The notes below the pieces were generated by a model that searched no databases, had not been told where the DNA came from, and saw only the letters and a list, made by a program, of their open reading frames with translations. This document shows positions 1 through 5,660 of a DNA stretch of 8,242 bases, in pieces. Both the position numbers and the translations under genes were made by a program. This stretch comes from JAKEGK01 sp036507695 (GTDB lineage: Bacteria > Pseudomonadota > Gammaproteobacteria > SZUA-152), in the NCBI GenBank assembly GCA_036507695.1, contig DATCIR010000224.1:1-8242 (forward strand), read 5' to 3'. Each line of letters begins with the position of its first letter. Position 1 is the first letter of the stretch.

Positions 1-51
1 CCGTCCTTTGTCGACATCAAGACAGGGAATAATGCGTTTTGCAAGCCCCAT
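1..51 (-). CDS. hisF: Imidazole glycerol phosphate synthase cyclase subunit HisF (N-terminal fragment)
   Basis: Only the first 17 codons are present; the gene runs off the left edge of the window. They read MGLAKRIIPCLDVDKGR, the characteristic opening of HisF, including the first beta strand of the TIM barrel and the conserved Asp of CLDV that serves as a catalytic acid/base in the family. HisF works in the cytoplasm with HisH: ammonia released by HisH passes through the HisF barrel and is joined to PRFAR, giving imidazole glycerol phosphate and AICAR. The start is the ATG at 51-49, preceded by only a weak purine stretch. HisF normally follows hisA closely; here 213 bases containing a palindromic element lie between them. 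Identity is well supported despite the short fragment; whether the gene is intact cannot be judged. Confidence 0.9.
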   Translation of the reverse strand, partial: MGLAKRIIPCLDVDKGR

Positions 52-264
52 AAGAATAATTCCACTTTGGTTAGGCTAATTTTGTTTAAGCTAAGTAGTA
101 CTCATCCACAAATAAAAGGATTTTTAACGCAAAGGCGCTAAGGCGCCAAGAATTAAGATCACGAAAACCATTTATTCTTTTCGCACCTGCGTCTATGCGT
201 TAAAGCGTCTTACTTAGGGACGCGCACTTAGTAAAATGTTGCCAGGAACTGCGCAACTGGCCGA
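52..264. other. hisA-hisF intergenic spacer, 213 bp, no gene
   Basis: This gap has no convincing open reading frame. It is visibly more AT-rich than the flanking genes and carries the inverted-repeat element at 124-203. A 7-base pair of outer inverted copies, CTAAGTA at 91-97 and TACTTAG at 211-217, lies around that element. I see no strong promoter for hisF and no clear intrinsic terminator. A 5-bp GGCGC/GCGCC hairpin at 134-147 is followed, in the direction of transcription, by TTT and then GCGTTAAAAA rather than a continuous U run. Confidence 0.7.
124..203. repeat. Imperfect inverted repeat, two 29-bp arms around a 22-bp loop
   Basis: Arm 124-152 begins TTAACGCA and ends CCAAGAA. Arm 175-203, read on the opposite strand, begins with the same TTAACGCA and ends AAAAGAA. 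Aligned without gaps, 21 of 29 positions match, and one further base pair (123 with 204) extends the palindrome. The left arm also contains a small internal hairpin (GGCGC, loop TAAG, GCGCC; 134-147). The ACGCAAAGGCGC wording resembles a family of short palindromic intergenic repeats that I recall from many environmental bacterial genomes; that likeness is from memory and was not searched. The element could fold as an RNA hairpin between hisA and hisF. It contains no transposase and no recognisable gene. Confidence 0.7.
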
Positions 265-1011
265 TCAGTTAGCCGACAATTCATCCGCCAGCTGCTGCCC
301 TTCGGCGAACTCGAGCGTGCCTTCATAAATCGCGCGGCCGGTAATGGCGCCCATTATGCCTTCGTCCGCCACGGCGCACAGGGCGCGGATATCATCCAGG
401 TTGGTGATGCCGCCGGAGGCGATGACCGGAATATGGATCGACCGCGCGAGCTTCACGGTTGCGTCCACATTAACGCCGGACATCATGCCGTCGCGGCTGA
501 TATCCGTGTACACGATCGCTTCGACGCCGTCCTGTTCAAACTTGCTGGCGATGTCAATCACATCATGGCGTGACAATTTCGACCAGCCATCAATGGCTAC
601 CTTACCGTCCTTGGCATCCAGGCCCACAATAATGTGGCCCGGAAAATTCAAACACAGGTCGGAGACAAAATGCGGTGTGTTCACCGCCTTGGTGCCGATA
701 ATGCAATAAGTCACGCCCAGATCGAGATAATTCTGCACGGTATCTTCATCACGAATACCACCGCCCAATTGCACGGGTACATCCGCGGCATTGCACACTT
801 CAACAATGCCTTGCACCGCTTCCGCATTGACCGGCCGCCCTTCAAACGCGCCGTTCAAATCCACGATATGCAAGCGCCGCGCGCCTTCATCCAGCCAGCG
901 TTTGGCGACCGCCACCGGATTATCGGAAAACACCGTATTGTCTTCCATGCGTCCTTGACGCAATCTGACGCATTTACCGTCCTTGAGATCGATCGCGGGG
1001 ATCAACAACAT
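265..1011 (-). CDS. hisA: Phosphoribosylformimino-5-aminoimidazole carboxamide ribotide isomerase HisA
   Basis: HisA is a cytoplasmic TIM-barrel isomerase that converts ProFAR to PRFAR, the substrate of HisF/HisH, by an Amadori rearrangement. The 248-residue product is full length for the family. It opens MLLIPAIDLKDG with catalytic Asp8, has the phosphate-binding QLGGGIR at 81-87, the second catalytic Asp132 in GLDAKDG, TDISRDG at 169-175 with Thr169 at the position of the conserved active-site Thr, and a second phosphate loop ASGGI at 198-202. The reading frame stays open upstream to 1101, inside hisH, but I chose the ATG at 1011 because it matches the family N-terminus and has a TGAGGA ribosome-binding site just upstream. 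The 30 extra residues have no family counterpart. The hisH stop lies 73 bases upstream; hisF follows after an unusually long gap. Confidence 0.97.
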   Translation of the reverse strand: MLLIPAIDLKDGKCVRLRQGRMEDNTVFSDNPVAVAKRWLDEGARRLHIVDLNGAFEGRPVNAEAVQGIVEVCNAADVPVQLGGGIRDEDTVQNYLDLGVTYCIIGTKAVNTPHFVSDLCLNFPGHIIVGLDAKDGKVAIDGWSKLSRHDVIDIASKFEQDGVEAIVYTDISRDGMMSGVNVDATVKLARSIHIPVIASGGITNLDDIRALCAVADEGIMGAITGRAIYEGTLEFAEGQQLADELSAN

Positions 1012-1018
1012 ATTTGTA

Positions 1019-1024
1019 TCCTCA
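1019..1024 (-). promoter_or_regulatory. Shine-Dalgarno site of hisA
   Basis: The minus strand reads TGAGGA here, 7 bases before the hisA ATG at 1011. This decides the start in favour of MLLIPAID over the longer open frame from 1101. Confidence 0.75.
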
Positions 1025-1070
1025 TTATCAGCAATACTCTTTTGTTGCTCACATTTGTTGTTTGCTGCAA

Positions 1071-1086
1071 AACCGGCTTCCCGGTT
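1071..1086 (-). other. Small stem-loop at the end of hisH
   Basis: A perfect 6-bp stem, AACCGG/CCGGTT, encloses the loop GAAG on the minus strand and overlaps the hisH stop codon. Two more bases, TTGC in sequence, follow the final TT, so only a short T stretch is present. It could be a weak transcription pause or an RNA processing or stability element between hisH and hisA. It is too short to call a terminator. Confidence 0.35.
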
Positions 1087-1732
1087 ATGGAGATTCGCCA
1101 TCCCAGTTCACAAAATTGTGATACAAGGCCAAGCCCGCGTGCTGGCTTTTTTCCGGATGAAACTGCACGGCAAACACATTGTCTTTCGCCAGCGCCGACG
1201 CAAACGGATGGCCATAAACGGTTGATGCCGCGATGGGTTCCGGCGCCGCGGGTTGCACATAATAACTGTGCACAAAATAAAAACGTGAGTCCTGCGGGAT
1301 ATCCCGCCACAGCGGATGTTTTATCTGCTGATAAACCTGATTCCATCCCATATGCGGCACCTTGAGTTTTTCATGAGTCACCGGATCAACCAGGTTTTTA
1401 GCAAATGGCTGCACGGTTCCCGGAATAATGCCCAGGCAGGGCGTGCCCTCGTTCTCTTCGCTGAAATCCATCAAGGCCTGCATGCCGACGCAAACACCCA
1501 AAAACGGTTTGGATTTCACGGCCTCGCGAATCACGCCATCAAGCCCCAGGCGCTTGATTTCCCCCATGCAGTCGCGCATGGCGCCGACGCCCGGCAACAC
1601 CACCCGGTCCGCGCGTAAAATCAACTCGGCATCGGACGTAACATCGATGCGCAAATCCGTCACCCGGTTCAGGGCTTTGGCCACCGAGTGAAGATTTCCC
1701 ATCCCGTAATCAATAACCGCTATGCTTGACAT
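1085..1732 (-). CDS. hisH: Imidazole glycerol phosphate synthase glutamine amidotransferase subunit HisH
   Basis: HisH is the class I glutaminase half of imidazole glycerol phosphate synthase. It hydrolyses glutamine and sends ammonia to HisF. The 215-residue product is full length. It opens MSSIAVIDYGMGN, has PGVGAM at 47-52 (oxyanion-strand region), the nucleophile Cys81 in GVCVGMQ, and the other two triad residues His192 and Glu194 in QFHPEKSQ. The triad is therefore complete. The start is the ATG at 1732; an in-frame TAA lies two codons upstream, so no longer form is possible. No good Shine-Dalgarno sequence sits at normal spacing. The nearest AAGG is 12 bases upstream, inside the last copy of a 13-bp tandem array. 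hisB ends 100 bases upstream and hisA starts 73 bases downstream. Confidence 0.97.
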   Translation of the reverse strand: MSSIAVIDYGMGNLHSVAKALNRVTDLRIDVTSDAELILRADRVVLPGVGAMRDCMGEIKRLGLDGVIREAVKSKPFLGVCVGMQALMDFSEENEGTPCLGIIPGTVQPFAKNLVDPVTHEKLKVPHMGWNQVYQQIKHPLWRDIPQDSRFYFVHSYYVQPAAPEPIAASTVYGHPFASALAKDNVFAVQFHPEKSQHAGLALYHNFVNWDGESP

Positions 1733-1740
1733 CGCACGTT

Positions 1741-1805
1741 AATACCTTACAAGAATACCTTACAAGAACACCTTACAAGAACACCTTACAAGAATACCTT
1801 ACAAG
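1741..1805. repeat. Five tandem 13-bp repeats in the hisB-hisH gap
   Basis: Five head-to-tail copies of AAYACCTTACAAG (plus strand) fill 65 bases with no spacer. Copies at 1741, 1754 and 1793 have T at the third base; copies at 1767 and 1780 have C. All other positions are identical. On the transcribed (minus) strand each copy reads CTTGTAAGGTRTT, giving a Shine-Dalgarno-like TAAGG and a TAA stop. Because 13 is not a multiple of 3, TAA appears in all three frames across the array. The nearest AAGG lies 12 bases before the hisH ATG. The near-perfect identity suggests recent expansion by slippage; a regulatory role is only a guess. Confidence 0.95.
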
Positions 1806-1832
1806 TTGATTCCCTATCACCGCTAGTACCTG

Positions 1833-2426
1833 CTACAAACTTCCCTTGGTCGAAGGGATAATATTCTGCATGCGCGGGTCCACTTCCACCGCCATGCGCA
1901 GCGCGCGCCCGAACGCCTTGAAAATCGTTTCCGCGATATGATGCGCGTTGACGCCGCGGAGATTATCGATGTGCAAGGTCGTCTTGGCGTGATTAACGAA
2001 GCCCTGAAAAAATTCCTGCAACAAGTCCACGTCAAACGCGCCGATCATGGCGCGCGGATAACTGACTTCATAAGTCAAGCCGGGCCGGCCGGAAAAATCC
2101 ACCACGACGCGCGACAAGGCTTCGTCCAGCGGCACATAGGCATGGCCGTAACGCCGCAGGCCTTTTTTGTCCCCGACCGCCTGCGCGAACGCCTGGCCCA
2201 GGGTAATGCCGACATCTTCCACCGTGTGATGGGCATCGATGTGCAAATCACCCTTGGCAGTAATGGTAAGATCCAACATGCCGTGACGCGCCACCTGGTC
2301 CAGCATGTGTTCCAGAAAGGGCACGCCGATTTGCAATTGCGAATTGCCGGCGCCATCGAGATTCAACGCCACTTCTATTTTTGTTTCCAGTGTGTCGCGT
2401 TTGACGGTGGCGGTTCGGGTAGCCAT
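1833..2426 (-). CDS. hisB: Imidazoleglycerol-phosphate dehydratase HisB (monofunctional)
   Basis: HisB removes water from imidazole glycerol phosphate to give imidazole acetol phosphate. The 197-residue product is the single-domain dehydratase; the histidinol-phosphatase domain fused to it in enterobacteria is absent, so that step needs another enzyme. The duplicated metal-binding motifs are intact: FLEHML at 37-42, DAHHTVED at 64-71, His146 in FVNHA, and NAHHIAE at 160-166. Together these bind the two manganese ions of the family. The C-terminus is the familiar PSTKGSL. I chose the ATG at 2426, giving MATRTATVKRDTLE, because a GGAG site lies 9 bases upstream; the open frame extends 5 codons further to a TTG at 2441. 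hisC ends 62 bases upstream and a tandem-repeat gap follows. Confidence 0.97.
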   Translation of the reverse strand: MATRTATVKRDTLETKIEVALNLDGAGNSQLQIGVPFLEHMLDQVARHGMLDLTITAKGDLHIDAHHTVEDVGITLGQAFAQAVGDKKGLRRYGHAYVPLDEALSRVVVDFSGRPGLTYEVSYPRAMIGAFDVDLLQEFFQGFVNHAKTTLHIDNLRGVNAHHIAETIFKAFGRALRMAVEVDPRMQNIIPSTKGSL

Positions 2427-2434
2427 GGGTAATA

Positions 2435-2440
2435 TCTCCA
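2435..2440 (-). promoter_or_regulatory. Shine-Dalgarno site of hisB
   Basis: The minus strand reads TGGAGA, leaving suitable spacing to the ATG at 2426. This favours that start over the in-frame TTG at 2441, which would place the site inside the coding sequence. Confidence 0.7.
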
Positions 2441-2488
2441 AATTTCAAACTCTATTTTCAGCTCTTCAGTAATAGGGGTCGAGCCGAT

Positions 2489-3619
2489 TTACCTGTTTCC
2501 GGCAATACTTTCGCGCAAAGCCTGCAAAAACCGGCTGTTTTCCTGCGCAGTGCCGACAGTAACACGCAAACAGCCTTTTAACAATCCTGGCTGATTGCCC
2601 AGGTTTTTAATTAAAATCCCGCGGGTTTTCAATTGTTCGAAAATATCCTGCGCGGCCCGTCCCGCAATGCGGAACAAAATAAAATTCGCCCGGGATGGAA
2701 ATACTTCGGCGCCCTCAATCGCGCACAGCTGTTGATACAACAGCTCCCGGTCCGTACAGATTTGCCGGGTTTGGGCGTCAAACGCCTCGATGTGCCGCAA
2801 AGCCATCCGCACGCTGAGTTGCGTCAAAACATTAATATTATAGGGCAGGCGCATTTTATCGATGTGCTGCAACCAGTGTTCGCTTCCCACCAGATAACCC
2901 AGCCGCAAACCGGCCAGGCCCATTTTTGACACCGTGCGCATCACCAGCAGATTCGGATAATGCTGCAACCAATCGATCAGCGTGCTGCCGGCAAAGGGAA
3001 AATAGGCTTCATCCACCACCACCAGCCCCGGGCTCGCTTGCAGGATGGCCGCAATGGCATCTTGATCGAACAGGTTGCCGGTGGGATTGTTAGGATACGC
3101 CAAAAACACCAAGGCCGGTTGATGTTGTTTAATCGCCGCCAGCATGGCAGCGGTGTCAAGATCAAAGTCAGCGGTGAGTGATACACCCGCATAACGCATC
3201 CCGACCATTAACGCGATCATCCGGTACATCACGAAACCGGGCTCTGGCGCCAGCACCACGCGATCAGGCCGCGCCACCGCCATGGCAATCATCTGGATCA
3301 GTTCATCGGAACCGTTTCCCAACAAAATGCCGTGGTTATCCGCAATGGCAAGCGCGCCGCGCAACGCCGACTTAAGTTCCCTGGCGCCCGGGTCGGGATA
3401 CCGGTTAATAGCCGCCTCACTCAGTTGCGCGAGCCATTCCCCGCGCAAGCTATCCGGCCAGGCATAGGGGTTTTCCATGGCATCCAGCTTGACGAGCTGG
3501 CCGGGATCCGGCACATGGTAGGCGGTAATCGCCCTGACTTCAGGGCGGATCCATTGCGACACCAAGGCGCTGATCTCTGGCGTTAAACCGGAATCACTGG
3601 ATGGCTTGTCACTGTTCAT
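2489..3619 (-). CDS. hisC: Histidinol-phosphate aminotransferase HisC
   Basis: HisC is a PLP-dependent class I/II aminotransferase of the cytosol that transfers an amino group from glutamate to imidazole acetol phosphate, giving histidinol phosphate. The 376-residue product shows the family landmarks in order: KLDAMENPYAWP near 44-55, GNGSDELI at 101-108, AYPNNPTG at 174-181, VVDEAYFPF at 201-209 with Asp203 for the PLP pyridine nitrogen, the Schiff-base Lys232 in TVSKMGLAGLRLGY, and Arg352 in LRVTVG for the substrate carboxylate. The ATG at 3619 has no visible Shine-Dalgarno sequence; the region before it is pyrimidine-rich. An alternative is TTG at 3565 or GTG at 3562, with GAGA 8 bases before the TTG, giving about 358 residues and removing a poorly conserved Ser-rich start. 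hisD ends 34 bases upstream. Confidence 0.96.
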   Translation of the reverse strand: MNSDKPSSDSGLTPEISALVSQWIRPEVRAITAYHVPDPGQLVKLDAMENPYAWPDSLRGEWLAQLSEAAINRYPDPGARELKSALRGALAIADNHGILLGNGSDELIQMIAMAVARPDRVVLAPEPGFVMYRMIALMVGMRYAGVSLTADFDLDTAAMLAAIKQHQPALVFLAYPNNPTGNLFDQDAIAAILQASPGLVVVDEAYFPFAGSTLIDWLQHYPNLLVMRTVSKMGLAGLRLGYLVGSEHWLQHIDKMRLPYNINVLTQLSVRMALRHIEAFDAQTRQICTDRELLYQQLCAIEGAEVFPSRANFILFRIAGRAAQDIFEQLKTRGILIKNLGNQPGLLKGCLRVTVGTAQENSRFLQALRESIAGNR

Positions 3620-3653
3620 GATTGGAAAAAAGAATCGGATTAAGTACCTGGAG

Positions 3654-4985
3654 TTAGTTTTTCTTCATACGGTATTCCGCCGAACGCGCATGGGCGGTCA
3701 GGCCTTCACCGCGCGCCAGCACCGACGCGGTAGCACCCAGCTGGGCGGCGCCTTCCGCGGTAAACATAATCAGGCTGGAGCGTTTCTGGAAATCATACAC
3801 GCCCAGCGGCGATGAAAAGCGCGCGGTGCGCGACGTGGGCAGCACATGATTGGGTCCGGCGCAGTAATCGCCCAGCGCTTCCGCGGTATAGCGCCCCATA
3901 AAAATCGCGCCGGCATGACGGATCTTGCCGGCGATCGCCTGCGGGTCCGCCACCGATAATTCCAGATGTTCCGGCGCAATGTAGTTGGCGACGTCGATGG
4001 CCTGTTCCATGGTATCGACATCGATAAGCAAACCACGTTTGGCCAGGGATTCCTTGAGAATAGCCTCGCGCTCCATGCCGCCCAGCAGTTTGTCGATACT
4101 GTTTTGCACCTGCGTTACATACTCCGCGTCGGGGCACACCAATATCGCTTGCGCGTCTTCGTCATGCTCGGCCTGCGAAAACAGGTCCATGGCAATCCAA
4201 TCGGGATCGGTCTTGCCGTCGCAGATCACCAGAATTTCGGAGGGACCGGCGATCATGTCGATACCCACATGGCCAAACACCCTGCGCTTGGCGGTCGCCA
4301 CATAAATGTTGCCGGGACCGACGATTTTGTCGACCCTGGGAACCGTTTGCGTGCCAAACGCCAGTGCCGCAATCGCCTGCGCGCCGCCTATGGCAAACAC
4401 CCGGTCGACACCGGCAATGGCGGCCGCCGCCAGCACCAGGTCATTCACTTCGCCCTTGGGTGTGGGCACCACCATGATGAGTTCCGGCACGCCGGCCACC
4501 TTGGCGGGAATGGCGTTCATGATGACGGATGACGGATACGCCGCCTTGCCGCCGGGCACGTATAAACCGGCGCGGTCCAGCGCCGTGACTTGCTGACCCA
4601 GCAAGGTGCCATCGGCTTCGGTATAACTCCAGCTGTCCTGCTTTTGATGCTGGTGATAATCGCGCACCCGCTGCGCGGCATGCTCCAGCGCCTGGCGTTG
4701 CGCTGCGGGAATTTTTTTCAAACTGGTCTGCAGGCGGTCCTTGGCGATTTCCAGCTCCGGCATCGAGGCTACATTCATGCCGTCAAAACGATTGGTGTAC
4801 TCCACCACCGCGGCATCACCGCGCTGGCGCACTGCTTGGAGGATTTCTTCCACGGTGGCGTTCACGCGCGCATCGGACACTTCCTCCCAGGCTAGCATGC
4901 GTTCCAGTTGCCGCCAGAAACCGGAATCGGAAATATTGAGTCGTTTGATTTGCATTTCGAATACGCCAGGAAAATTGTCTGTCAT
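3654..4985 (-). CDS. hisD: Histidinol dehydrogenase HisD
   Basis: HisD carries out the last two steps of the pathway, the NAD-dependent four-electron oxidation of L-histidinol through histidinaldehyde to L-histidine, with one zinc per active site. The 443-residue product is full length. Family residues are present: YVPGGKAAYPSS at 142-153, VGPGNIYV at 222-229, AGPSEIL at 246-252, zinc ligands Gln271 and His274 in SQAEHDEDA, Asp373 in ALGDYCAGPNH and His432 in LTAHARSAEY, and catalytic Glu339-His340 in APEHLEL. I take the ATG at 4985, which overlaps the hisG stop as TAATG and suggests translational coupling. The ATG at 4955 (MQIKRL) would match the family start equally well, but neither has a strong Shine-Dalgarno sequence. 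hisC follows after 34 bases. Confidence 0.97.
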   Translation of the reverse strand: MTDNFPGVFEMQIKRLNISDSGFWRQLERMLAWEEVSDARVNATVEEILQAVRQRGDAAVVEYTNRFDGMNVASMPELEIAKDRLQTSLKKIPAAQRQALEHAAQRVRDYHQHQKQDSWSYTEADGTLLGQQVTALDRAGLYVPGGKAAYPSSVIMNAIPAKVAGVPELIMVVPTPKGEVNDLVLAAAAIAGVDRVFAIGGAQAIAALAFGTQTVPRVDKIVGPGNIYVATAKRRVFGHVGIDMIAGPSEILVICDGKTDPDWIAMDLFSQAEHDEDAQAILVCPDAEYVTQVQNSIDKLLGGMEREAILKESLAKRGLLIDVDTMEQAIDVANYIAPEHLELSVADPQAIAGKIRHAGAIFMGRYTAEALGDYCAGPNHVLPTSRTARFSSPLGVYDFQKRSSLIMFTAEGAAQLGATASVLARGEGLTAHARSAEYRMKKN

Positions 4986-5641
4986 TAGCCGCCGCGGTTA
5001 ACGGCGTCCATTATAGCAGATATGAAGGTTTTCACCTTTTCATGTTTCATTTTCATGCACGCCTTGTTGACGATTAACCGGGAACTGATATCCGCAATGT
5101 GCTCCATGGGCACAAGACCGTTGGCTTTGAGGGTATTACCCGTATCCACCACATCCACGATACGGTCCGCCAAGCCGACCAGCGGCGCGAGCTCCATGGA
5201 ACCGTACAGCTTGATCAATTCCACCTGTTCGCCTTTGCTGGCGTAGTAGCGGCGCGCGCTATTAATGTATTTGGTCGCCACGCGCAAGCGCCGCCCGGAT
5301 GTTCTGGCCCGCGGCTGGTTGACATCCTCCACCCGGCCGGCAACCATTAACCGGCACTTGGCGATGCGCAAATCCACCGGCTCGTACAAGCCTTGCCCGC
5401 CGTGCTCCATCAGCACGTCTTTTCCAGCCACACCCACATCGGCCGCGCCATACTGCACATAGGTCGGCACATCGGCCGCGCGCAGGATTAACAGCTTGGT
5501 ATCAGCGCGGTTGGTGTCGAGAATCAATTTGCGGCTGGTTTCCGGATCATCGGCGGGTGTAATGCCGGCATGCGCCAGCAGGGGCAAGGTCTCGGTGAAT
5601 ATGCGCCCTTTTGACAAGGCAATAATAAACTGCTGATTCAT
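4985..5641 (-). CDS. hisG: ATP phosphoribosyltransferase catalytic subunit HisG, short form
   Basis: HisG joins ATP and PRPP to make phosphoribosyl-ATP, the committed and feedback-controlled step of histidine synthesis. The product is 218 residues. It has the substrate-binding ALSKGR at 8-13, DVGVAGKDVL at 68-77, VATKY at 121-125 and the PRPP loop DVVDTGNTLKANGL at 163-176, then ends soon after. That is the short HisG_S form, without the C-terminal regulatory ACT-like domain of the roughly 300-residue form. Short HisG needs the HisRS-like subunit HisZ for activity and histidine inhibition; no hisZ is in this window. The ATG at 5641 gives the family start MNQQFIIALSKGR; the frame stays open upstream into murA, but those residues are not HisG-like. 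murA ends only 19 bases upstream. The stop overlaps the hisD start. Confidence 0.97.
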   Translation of the reverse strand: MNQQFIIALSKGRIFTETLPLLAHAGITPADDPETSRKLILDTNRADTKLLILRAADVPTYVQYGAADVGVAGKDVLMEHGGQGLYEPVDLRIAKCRLMVAGRVEDVNQPRARTSGRRLRVATKYINSARRYYASKGEQVELIKLYGSMELAPLVGLADRIVDVVDTGNTLKANGLVPMEHIADISSRLIVNKACMKMKHEKVKTFISAIMDAVNRGG

Positions 5642-5660
5642 AACTTTCACAAAACCAATT

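Noticed and set aside
134..147. Intrinsic terminator after hisA (GGCGC/GCGCC hairpin)
   Set aside because: The stem is only 5 bp and is followed by TTTGCG rather than a U tract; it is better explained as part of the palindromic repeat.
1012..1101. 30-residue N-terminal extension of HisA overlapping hisH
   Set aside because: The extension lacks HisA likeness, and the ATG at 1011 has a clear ribosome-binding site and the family N-terminus.
634..1365. Plus-strand open frame of 243 codons antisense to hisA and hisH
   Set aside because: It lies opposite two genes with complete catalytic motifs, its translation resembles no family I know, and long antisense frames are expected opposite codon-biased genes.
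1741..1805. CRISPR array
   Set aside because: The units are 13 bp and abut directly without spacers, and no cas gene is present.
3966..4532. Plus-strand open frame of 188 codons antisense to hisD
   Set aside because: It runs entirely opposite the hisD catalytic region; the His-rich composition is a by-product of the complementary codons.
5642..5660. Histidine attenuator or leader peptide before hisG
   Set aside because: Only 19 bases separate murA and hisG, with no room for a leader peptide, His codons or alternative hairpins.
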